DNA of 64,000 nt from positions 186,001-250,000 of the forward strand of contig NZ_JAUQSW010000001.1 of assembly GCF_030581075.1 (NCBI RefSeq). The letters run 5' to 3'. The notes under the pieces are model-generated. The model saw nothing but the letters and a program-made list of their open reading frames with translations. It did not search any database and was not told the origin of the DNA. Numbering within the stretch: the stretch's first letter is position 1; every line of letters begins with the position of its first letter. The stretch comes from Hymenobacter cheonanensis (GTDB lineage Bacteria; Bacteroidota; Bacteroidia; Cytophagales; Hymenobacteraceae). The position numbers and the translations under genes were made by a program. Shown in pieces: positions 57,930 to 63,422 of this stretch.

Positions 57930-58073
57930 GCTTGGGGCAACAAACGCCCGGCCTTCTATATCCTGCTCTATCAGACTGAGCTACAGCGGCTGCCGAAGCA
58001 GTTGCTGGCAGGATTCAAACCTGCGACCTGGGCGTTAAAAGCGCGAAGTATGGCCGGGCTACGGCACCCAAAC
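57930..58073 (-). ncRNA. YrlA-like RNA P5, Lys-like tRNA mimic
   Basis: End helix GTTTGGG with CCCAAGC (7 bp, one wobble). Module GGTGCCGTAG-CCCGGCC-ATACTTCG; 3' box TTGTTGCCC. Loop CTTTTAA resembles the Lys(UUU) anticodon loop. T arm GCAGG-TTTGAAT-CCTGC; acceptor CAGCAAC continues as CTGC-TTCG-GCAG and folds onto GCCGCTG (two A-C mismatches). A canonical D arm GCTC-AGTCTGATA-GAGC follows. Confidence 0.83.
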
Positions 58074-58082
58074 ACGTAACAG

Positions 58083-58230
58083 CAACGAGGCAACGGGCGG
58101 CGGGCCTTTTAAAATTGTGCGTCTACCAGTTTCGCCACCGGCCCGGGCAAACCCGGGCGCGGGCAGGATTCGAACCTGCACGCCTATGCGGCGCAACTTC
58201 CGAAGTATGACCCACCTACGGCACTCGTTG
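58083..58230 (-). ncRNA. YrlA-like RNA P4, Leu-like tRNA mimic
   Basis: End helix CAACGAG with CTCGTTG (perfect). Module GAGTGCCGTAG-GTGGGTC-ATACTTCG; 3' box CCGTTGCC. T arm GCAGG-TTCGAAT-CCTGC, long variable arm GCGCC-GCATA-GGCGT, acceptor hairpin closing through GCCCGGG-TTTG-CCCGGGC, then a Leu-type D region (GGCGAAACTGGTAGACGC). Anticodon stem CAATT (5' half) can pair with AGTTG (3' half) across the module. Confidence 0.85.
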
Positions 58231-58263
58231 TATGGCAGTAAAAGTGAAGGGCTAGCAGCTGCA

Positions 58264-58422
58264 AATCAATTCTATCGGGGCAACAGACGCATCGCCAGCG
58301 AACCGGCTTCATCCACGTTGCAGCGCGGCTGCCGTTGTGGGCAGCCACTTCGGGAGTTGCACCCGCCACCGGCCCCCAGGGGTGCGAAGTATGGCGGCGC
58401 TACGGCACCCGACGAGTTGATT
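58264..58422 (-). ncRNA. YrlA-like RNA P3, divergent tRNA mimic
   Basis: End helix AATCAA...TCGGG with CCCGA...TTGATT, interrupted by a small internal loop. Module GGTGCCGTAG-CGCCGCC-ATACTTCG; 3' box CTGTTGCCC. T-arm-like hairpin GCGGG-TGCAACT-CCCG (U54 and A58 kept), and an acceptor-like hairpin GGCTGCC-CACAAC-GGCAGCC (perfect). The D arm is weak. The tRNA likeness is lower than in its neighbours. Confidence 0.75.
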
Positions 58423-58490
58423 GTCAATGCTTAGCGTAAAGAAGTTGTTTTCATGTCAGAAAGGTTTTTTGGCGGGCTCCCTCCTCAGGC

Positions 58491-58618
58491 TGCCGGGGCA
58501 ATACGTCACTGGCTACTGCTGCGCTACCGTTGAGCTAGGCTCCTATTGTGGTACTGGTGTCGGGGCGATAAGAATCGAACTCACAACCCGAAGTAACGCC
58601 TAGTTACGACACCCGGCA
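58491..58618 (-). ncRNA. YrlA-like RNA P2, permuted tRNA mimic
   Basis: End helix TGCCGGG with CCCGGCA (perfect). Module GGTGTCGTAA-CTAGGCG-TTACTTCG: the inner stem GTAA/TTAC differs from GTAG/CTAC but still pairs, a compensatory change. 3' box GTATTGCCC. T arm GTGAG-TTCGATT-CTTAT, a linker containing ACCA twice, then a D arm GCTC-AACGGTA-GCGC. The acceptor pairing is imperfect. Confidence 0.8.
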
Positions 58619-58624
58619 ATACCT

Positions 58625-58763
58625 AAAAAACAGGGCAACGAGCGGCTGGCGCAATGTTTTCGTCCGGTGGCCGCAGCCCCCGGCGGGGCTCGAACCCGCA
58701 CGACGTGCCCGAAGCCACGCCCGAAAACTTACCCACGAAGTAGCGCCGGCCTACGGCACCTGC
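58625..58763 (-). ncRNA. Yrl-like RNA P1, first array member
   Basis: End helix GCAGG with CCTGT, then six U: a short helix and U tail. Module GGTGCCGTAG-GCCGGCG-CTACTTCG; 3' box TCGTTGCCC. T arm GCGGG-TTCGAGC-CCCGC, acceptor CGGGGGC folded by TGCG onto GCCACCG (6/7). D arm not evident. CTTCGGG upstream of the T arm resembles an Arg(UCG) anticodon loop. Confidence 0.78.
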
Positions 58764-58788
58764 AAGCGGAAGGGGCTAGCCCAGGTTT

Positions 58789-58833
58789 GGAACGGGCCGC
58801 CGAAGCACTGTCGCCCCGGCGGTAGTCCGTTCC
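58789..58833 (-). other. Strong hairpin ahead of the RNA array
   Basis: GGAACGG pairs with CCGTTCC and CCGCCG with CGGCGG inside, around a 14-nt loop. It lacks the Y module. It lies between the PARG stop and the first array RNA and may be an mRNA end, a processing site or a degenerate RNA unit. Confidence 0.45.
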
Positions 58834-58911
58834 GGCCAGCGGCTGCCATTAAGGGGTCAGCCGTTTGCCTAAGAGATGCGGCATAAAATGCGCGTTAAAA
58901 GGGTGGTACAA

Positions 58912-59760
58912 TTATGTTGCCAGTTCTTTGGTACCCAGTGCCCGCTCGAAGGCTTGCAGCACCGCGTGCGGCGGCTTAGGGTCAAAAATGGCGAAGTCGA
59001 TGCGCCGGAAGCGCCCCCGAATGGCCGGCTCGGCCAGCGCCTCGGCAAAGAGCTGGGCTATTTGCCCCGGGTCGTTGGCAAACACGCCGCAGCCCCAGGC
59101 CCCTAGCACCAGCGCCTCGGCGCCGTGGCGGGCGGCGGCGGCCAGCACCAGCCGCAGCCGCTGGCGCATGGTGGGCACCAGTTGCGGCAGCAGGTGGGGC
59201 GCATTACGCGCTAGCGCCCCGGCATTCACGGCCGGGGCCGTGAGGATGTCGAGCAGCAGCGGCCGGGCTAGCCACTGGCCGTTATCGTGCCGCAGTACGG
59301 GCACGCCAGGCGAGTAAATGAGGTAATCGCTGTAGAGCGCCGTGCTCGTGGGCTGGCTGTTGGCCGCATACATCTCCGCGAATTGCGTGAGGCACGGGTA
59401 CAGCCCCGAGGAACGGGCCAGGCTTTCTTCCTGCGCCTGGCTGCCCCCCAGAAAGCCCCCGCCGGGGTGGCGGGCCGAGGCAAAATTCAGCACCCCTACC
59501 CTGCCGTATTCCGCCGCCAGCTGCGCGGCGGCTTCCAGGGTGGTGGCCCCGTACACGCGCACCTCGGCCAGCGGGCCGGCCGGCCAGGTAAGCTCGCGCA
59601 GGAGGTCGGCGGCATCGGCCGGGCGGTAAAGGTGGCTGCCGGCTTCGGCGGCGCGCTGGGCTTTGGCAAAATTGACGGGGCCGCCAGGGCCTTCGTAGCT
59701 GCCGCGCGCCAGGGCGGCCAGGGTATCGCGGGCCAGTTGCTGGCGGTAGTCGCGGTTCAT
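58912..59760 (-). CDS. Microbial PARG-type ADP-ribose hydrolase (TIGR02452-like)
   Basis: 282 residues. The catalytic signature GGG-x6-8-QEE is present as GGGFLGGSQAQEESLARSS (near residues 100-118), preceded by GVLNFASARHP and followed by VLGAWGCGVFANDP, the macrodomain core of bacterial poly(ADP-ribose) glycohydrolases. It removes ADP-ribose from protein or nucleic acid. It lies between two Y-RNA-like genes in the Ro60-RtcB locus, so its substrate may be modified RNA or a locus protein; that is inference. Confidence 0.88.
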   Translation of the reverse strand: MNRDYRQQLARDTLAALARGSYEGPGGPVNFAKAQRAAEAGSHLYRPADAADLLRELTWPAGPLAEVRVYGATTLEAAAQLAAEYGRVGVLNFASARHPGGGFLGGSQAQEESLARSSGLYPCLTQFAEMYAANSQPTSTALYSDYLIYSPGVPVLRHDNGQWLARPLLLDILTAPAVNAGALARNAPHLLPQLVPTMRQRLRLVLAAAARHGAEALVLGAWGCGVFANDPGQIAQLFAEALAEPAIRGRFRRIDFAIFDPKPPHAVLQAFERALGTKELAT

Positions 59761-59802
59761 GAGAATTATTTCTTTGTAATGAATTAGCTGCCAACCCTTT
59801 AT

Positions 59803-59889
59803 TCATACTGCGCGGAGCGTCTTGCTCGCTTCGTTGCTAGCGCAAGAAATTGCTGCGCCACGCGCAATGCTTCGCTTTGCGCAACATGA
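59803..59889. repeat. Degenerate REP-like palindrome
   Basis: TCATACTGCGC at 59803 and GCGCAACATGA at 59879-59889 are imperfect complements flanking further GC-rich pairing. It resembles a decayed member of the TCATG-type palindromes. Located between the PARG gene and RNA Y1. Confidence 0.4.
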
Positions 59890-59913
59890 TGAAAGGGAGG
59901 ATTCAACCTCTGT

Positions 59914-60026
59914 AAAAAATCGGGCGACAAGCGCTAGGGCTACCGACCTTTCGGCCGTTTTCCGACGGGGCACTTATCCCCAGTCGGCCCTTGAAACGAA
60001 GTAGGCCCTAGCCACGGCACCGATTT
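59914..60026 (-). ncRNA. Y-RNA-like RNA Y1, next to Ro60
   Basis: End helix AAATCGG with CCGATTT (perfect), running into six U. Module GGTGCCGTGG-CTAGGGC-CTACTTCG: inner stem GTGG/CTAC still pairs through G-U. 3' box TTGTCGCCC. The body has a long hairpin (CCGAC-T-GGGG with CCCC-GTCGG) but no T arm. It starts 58 nt after the TROVE stop, the position expected of a Ro60-bound Y RNA. Confidence 0.85.
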
Positions 60027-60084
60027 CTTGAGCAAACTGTAATGGCCGGGGGTTCCGCTTGATTGCCCGGCCGGGCAGCTTGGG

Positions 60085-61614
60085 TTACAGCTCGATTTTC
60101 TGAATTTCGGTGAGGGCGCTGCCGCCATTTTCGAGGGCCGCCAGCACGTCGAATACCTTATCGGACCAGCCTGCGATGAGGGCCACGCCGTGCTCGGCGC
60201 GCACGTCGAGCGGGGTGGTGCCGTGGCCGGCCAGGTCGAAGAGATACAGGCGGGCCTGCGGAGCCACGTTGGCGCGGTAGGCAGCCCATTCCTGGGCTAG
60301 GGTGCGGTCGCGGCCGGTGCCGTCCCAGAGCTGGCAGTCGGTGAAAATCATCACTTTATCGACGACTTCCCCACGCTGGCGCAGGTCCTGGATAACGAGG
60401 TGGCCGTTGGTGGCGTAGCCCACCTCACCCTCGCGGCGGTACAGCTCCTGCACGTTGCGCAGCACCTGGCCCTGGGGCAAGGGCACCCGCTTCCAGGTGT
60501 TGCCAAACATGCCGGTTACCACGTGCTGGCAGCGGCTTTGCAGCAACATGCCCAGCACCAGGCCCACGTCGTAGAGCAGCACTTTGCTGCGCGGCGAGAT
60601 GGGTTGCTGCATCGAGCCCGACACGTCGCACGCCACCACCACGCGGGTGTTGCCATCGAACCCGCGCAGGTTGCGCACGCTGGCCGAAATGGCCGTTTCG
60701 AGCGCCGCCAGCACCGGCGCCCCCGCCCCTGCGTTCAAAGCCAGCACCTCGCGGTAGGCAGCCAGAAAGCGGAAGGGCAGCTGCTTGGCGCGGGCCACCT
60801 GGCCGGGGTCGGCCAGGGTGGCGCAGGCGTGGGCTAGCACGTCGGCACTCACGCTGGCTTCCAGCAAGTTGCGCAGGTTGCGCAGCAAGGCCATGTAGCC
60901 CAGGCGGCCGCTCAGCACCAGGGTTTCCCAGGTGCGGGCCACGGCCGCCTGGCGCTCGGCGGCCGTGGCGTAGGCCACCTGCCCGGCGGCCGACAACTCG
61001 GTTTCCCAGGTGTAGGGCGTGGGCAGGGTGCCGGCCACCAATTGGTCGAATACGGCCTGCTGGCCCTCATCGCGCGGCTTGGGGTGCACCAGGAATAAGG
61101 CATCGCGCAGGCGCACGGCCCCCTCGCGGTTGTACTTAGCCAGCTGATAAGCGTCGAACTTATTGAAGGCCAAGGCCAAGCCGTGCTGCATTTGCTTGGA
61201 AAGCCGGCCCAGGGTTTTAATCCCGCTGCGGCCGTTGGCCTGGGCGTAGAAGGCCAGCAACTCCGGAATTTCATCGGCCCTCTGCACCACCCGCGCCACC
61301 AGGCGGCTCACCAGGCTATCGCCGCGGTGGATGCGCGCCAGCTCCACGGCCAGCACCAGCGGCACCGAGCGCAGGTAAAGCTGCTCGCGGGCATACACGG
61401 CCAGCCGGGCCACGAAGGCCGGCTCGTTCTTGGCCACCAGCTCGCGCAGGCGGGCTAGCCGGGTGTCGGCCTTTTCGTAGAACTGGTCGCTGAGGGCCGC
61501 CGTAGCTACGGCCGCGTACAGCTCCAGGGCCGGGGTGAGCACGTAGGCCGGCGCCCCTTCGTGGTTGCGAACCGGCGCAGGCGGCGCTTTGCGAAAATTG
61601 AAATTGAAGCGCAT
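60085..61614 (-). CDS. rsr: TROVE-domain protein (bacterial Ro60/Rsr)
   Basis: 509 residues. The N-terminal TROVE HEAT-like ring is clear: DTRLARLRELVAKNEPAFVA, YAREQLYLRSVPLVLAVELA, QHGLALAFNKFDAYQLAKYN. The C-terminal VWA-like domain has its MIDAS in VACDVSGSM near residue 328. Ro60/Rsr rings bind Y RNAs on the outside and misfolded RNA ends in the hole, and guide nucleases. The gene leads the locus of Y-RNA-like RNAs, PARG, PcfJ and RtcB and has a long leader with two terminators. The symbol follows the bacterial usage for Ro60. Confidence 0.93.
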   Translation of the reverse strand: MRFNFNFRKAPPAPVRNHEGAPAYVLTPALELYAAVATAALSDQFYEKADTRLARLRELVAKNEPAFVARLAVYAREQLYLRSVPLVLAVELARIHRGDSLVSRLVARVVQRADEIPELLAFYAQANGRSGIKTLGRLSKQMQHGLALAFNKFDAYQLAKYNREGAVRLRDALFLVHPKPRDEGQQAVFDQLVAGTLPTPYTWETELSAAGQVAYATAAERQAAVARTWETLVLSGRLGYMALLRNLRNLLEASVSADVLAHACATLADPGQVARAKQLPFRFLAAYREVLALNAGAGAPVLAALETAISASVRNLRGFDGNTRVVVACDVSGSMQQPISPRSKVLLYDVGLVLGMLLQSRCQHVVTGMFGNTWKRVPLPQGQVLRNVQELYRREGEVGYATNGHLVIQDLRQRGEVVDKVMIFTDCQLWDGTGRDRTLAQEWAAYRANVAPQARLYLFDLAGHGTTPLDVRAEHGVALIAGWSDKVFDVLAALENGGSALTEIQKIEL

Positions 61615-61700
61615 GGCGGGTGGGAGTAAAGATGGTGAATAGGCAAAAAATTAATTCCGCGAACAATTAGTTTTGAATTGCAAAGGCAATGCTTTTCCGG

Positions 61701-61723
61701 CGAATAAAAATTATTTTTATTCG
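61701..61723. promoter_or_regulatory. AT-rich 23-nt palindrome upstream of the Ro60 gene
   Basis: CGAATAAAAAT-T-ATTTTTATTCG, perfect 11-nt arms. It lies about 90 bp before the TROVE start and could be an operator or a promoter-proximal element. Confidence 0.45.
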
Positions 61724-61737
61724 ATTGCTAATTGCAC

Positions 61738-61770
61738 AAAAAAGCCCGGCTTGTAGGGGCCAGGCTTTTT
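61738..61770 (-). terminator. Second leader terminator of the Ro60 transcript
   Basis: On the minus strand AAAGCC-T-GGC and GCC-G-GGCTTT form a stem with one mismatch, followed by U residues. It stands between small ORF b and the TROVE start, so it could halt transcription before the gene. Confidence 0.7.
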
Positions 61771-61792
61771 CAGTGCGCGTTGCAGCCGGTAC

Positions 61793-61903
61793 TTACTGGC
61801 GCATTGCTTGCAAAGAAAAAGGGTGGCCGTGCCGCTTACCCCAACCGCTAATGGGCTGGCTCAGGAGCTGCTGCAACGAGTAACTGGGGCGGATAAAGGG
61901 CAT
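61793..61903 (-). CDS. Small leader ORF b (36 codons)
   Basis: ATG at 61903 to TAA at 61793 encodes MPFIRPSYSLQQLLSQPISG then WGKRHGHPFSLQAMRQ. It lies between the two leader terminators and ends 20 nt before the second. It could be a leader peptide whose translation controls the next terminator. Coding is unproven. Confidence 0.35.
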   Translation of the reverse strand: MPFIRPSYSLQQLLSQPISGWGKRHGHPFSLQAMRQ

Positions 61904-61943
61904 CGGGCGAGAAGGCTAAACGGCTGACAAACCGGCTAAACAC

Positions 61944-61970
61944 AAAAAAACCCGAGCTTGAGGGCTCGGG
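61944..61970 (-). terminator. First leader terminator of the Ro60 transcript
   Basis: CCCGAGC-CCTCAA-GCTCGGG on the minus strand, followed by seven U. It comes 22 nt after small ORF a. A well-formed intrinsic terminator inside the leader. Confidence 0.85.
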
Positions 61971-61991
61971 CAGCGACAACTCTAGCCAGGG

Positions 61992-62078
61992 CTAGAAGCA
62001 GGCACATATACCGAGCAGCGGCAGCCTTTCTGGCTGCATCTTATCCGAATTCCGGCGGCTGAGTGTTAGGTGATACAT
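61992..62078 (-). CDS. Small leader ORF a (28 codons)
   Basis: ATG at 62078 to TAG at 61992 encodes MYHLTLSRRNSDKMQPERLP then LLGICACF. It begins about 20 nt after a good promoter and is followed by a terminator, the same layout as the leader at 11262. Coding is unproven. Confidence 0.4.
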   Translation of the reverse strand: MYHLTLSRRNSDKMQPERLPLLGICACF

Positions 62079-62099
62079 GGCTGTGGTGGTTTAGTGTGA

Positions 62100-62130
62100 C
62101 AAAGGTGGGAAGTTTATTTTACTTACGCAA
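62100..62130 (-). promoter_or_regulatory. Promoter of the Ro60-Y RNA-RtcB locus
   Basis: Minus strand TTG (62128-62130), 20-nt spacer, CACCTTTG (62100-62107): one change from TAnnTTTG. The AT-rich DNA beyond it has a direct repeat TAATTGCTCA at 62132 and 62204, a possible regulator site in the divergent region. Confidence 0.6.
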
Positions 62131-62225
62131 CTAATTGCTCAATTATTTTTAAAATATTTTTTAGCAATGCGAAATCAATTAAAAAGCAATACTTTAAAAA
62201 GGGTAATTGCTCACTGATTATTACT

Positions 62226-63290
62226 GTGCCATTAGCTATAAGCACCGGACTAGCGCATTTAAGATATGCCTTATTTTTACCGGCTGTGACTATCCCTTCC
62301 GCTTTACCCCAACGCCAGGCGCTGCCCGAGCGCGTGGCTAGCCAGCCGGCTTCGCCCGCCCAGCTAGCCTATCGGCAGGCCATGCAGGCCGTAGATGATT
62401 TGCGCGAACAGATGCACCGCTTGCGGGCGAGCCAGGCCGCCACCCGCCAGGCCTACTGGCAGCAGGTAGGTCCCGTAGCGGCGGCGGCCGTGGCCGCGCG
62501 CCGCGCCCTGTACGAGCCGCTGGAAATTGCCCTAACCGATGGCTACCTCAGCCGCGCCGAAGAAACCCAGGTAACGGAGCTGCTGGTGCACAACGCCCGC
62601 AGCCTGCAAGAGCGGTTTGGTGAAGATGAAGCGGCGATACTGGCTCGCTACGCGCCGCCCCTGCCGCCGCTTGAGGAAGAAGAAACTTTGCCCGTGGCAG
62701 TTGCCAGCCCCTCGCCACCGCCCCACGAGCAGGCAGCGGCCGCTGCCCGGGCCCGCCGCCTGCAACAGCGCCAGCAGGCCCGGGCCGGGCAGGCGCAGGC
62801 CGCGGCCACCGAAAACCAAGCGCTGCTTCAAAATACCAAGGCGGCCTACCGCCAGCTAGCCCGCCTGCACCACCCCGACCGCGCGGCCCAGGCCGATGCA
62901 GCAGCCCAGCAAGCCCAAACTGCCCTGATGCAGCGCATAACGGCCGCCTACGCAGCCGGCGACCTGGCTGCCCTCTTATCTCTGCTAGCCACTACCGATG
63001 GTCCAACGCCCCCCAGCGCCGAAGCCGAGGCCCTGCTGCTGCGCTACACCGAAGCGCTGGCGCAGCAGCAGCAGCAACTGACCGAGCAATTGGCAACGGC
63101 CCGCCAGCCCGATGCCCAAGCGCCCTGGAGCGGCACCGAGAAGCAGCAGCGCACCCGCCTGCGCGAGATAAAGCGCAGCCTGCGGGCCGAAACCGATTAT
63201 CTCCATCAGTTGGCGCGGCAGCTGCGGGAGCCGGCCAGCCTGCGCCAGGTGTTGCGCGAGTTGGCGGCGATTGGCGCAGCCGGGATATAG
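62226..63290 (+). CDS. J-domain-like coiled-coil protein
   Basis: 354 residues, rich in Ala, Gln and Arg with long coiled coils (RLQQRQQARAGQAQAAATEN and ALAQQQQQLTEQLATARQPD). Near residue 215 AAYRQLARLHHPDRAAQ contains the HPD tripeptide of J domains in the right helical setting, so it may stimulate an Hsp70. The GTG at 62226 is uncertain; another GTG at 62284 is possible. It diverges from the Ro60 locus across a shared AT-rich control region. Confidence 0.65.
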   Translation: MPLAISTGLAHLRYALFLPAVTIPSALPQRQALPERVASQPASPAQLAYRQAMQAVDDLREQMHRLRASQAATRQAYWQQVGPVAAAAVAARRALYEPLEIALTDGYLSRAEETQVTELLVHNARSLQERFGEDEAAILARYAPPLPPLEEEETLPVAVASPSPPPHEQAAAAARARRLQQRQQARAGQAQAAATENQALLQNTKAAYRQLARLHHPDRAAQADAAAQQAQTALMQRITAAYAAGDLAALLSLLATTDGPTPPSAEAEALLLRYTEALAQQQQQLTEQLATARQPDAQAPWSGTEKQQRTRLREIKRSLRAETDYLHQLARQLREPASLRQVLRELAAIGAAGI

Positions 63291-63307
63291 CCAACTGCTA
63301 GGGCCTA

Positions 63308-63378
63308 CAAGTATTAAAGAGCGTCGGGGCCAGGTTGCGCGTATAGCGCTGCCTGGCCCCGACGCTCTTTAATACTTG
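63308..63378. terminator. Perfect 27-bp inverted repeat between convergent genes
   Basis: Arms 63308-63334 and 63352-63378 are exactly complementary (core GAGCGTCGGGGCCAGG) with a 17-nt loop. It probably ends both the J-domain-like gene (+) and the nuclease gene (-). Not related to the REP family above. Confidence 0.7.
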
Positions 63379-63422
63379 CTGCTGCTACTTGCCGCCCGTA
63401 AGCCCTAGCTCCGTAATCAATT

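Noticed and set aside
57930..58230. Pairing of GTTGCTG (after the P4 3' box) with CAGCAAC as a 7-bp acceptor stem
   Set aside because: It would cross the boundary of two RNAs whose end helices (CAACGAG/CTCGTTG and GTTTGGG/CCCAAGC) are well supported. The closed hairpin CAGCAAC...GCCGCTG fits the other units, despite two mismatches.
58117..58434. ORF of 105 codons in the RNA array
   Set aside because: It lies over RNA units P3 and P4 on the opposite strand, and its translation shows no protein-like composition.
57444..58763. An ordinary tRNA gene cluster
   Set aside because: T-loop words recur every 130-160 bp, but in each unit the D arm, where present, follows the T arm, the acceptor is a closed hairpin, and a shared extra module is present. 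None folds as a normal tRNA in linear order.
57444..58763. Group I introns in tRNA genes
   Set aside because: The inserted modules are only some tens of nucleotides, far too short for a group I core.
57444..60026. A CRISPR array
   Set aside because: The repeated parts are structured and of variable length, spacing is irregular, helices covary between copies, and no cas genes are present.
55692..60026. Transcription of the Y-RNA-like units from the plus strand
   Set aside because: The module is nearly symmetric and CGAAGTA...CTACGGC on the plus strand also resembles a Y motif. But T loops (U54, A58), D arms, anticodon loops and U tails make sense only on the minus strand, as do all neighbouring genes.
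61689..61883. Plus-strand ORF of 64 codons upstream of the J-domain-like gene
   Set aside because: It runs over the leader terminator and ORF b region of the opposite strand and has no recognisable features.
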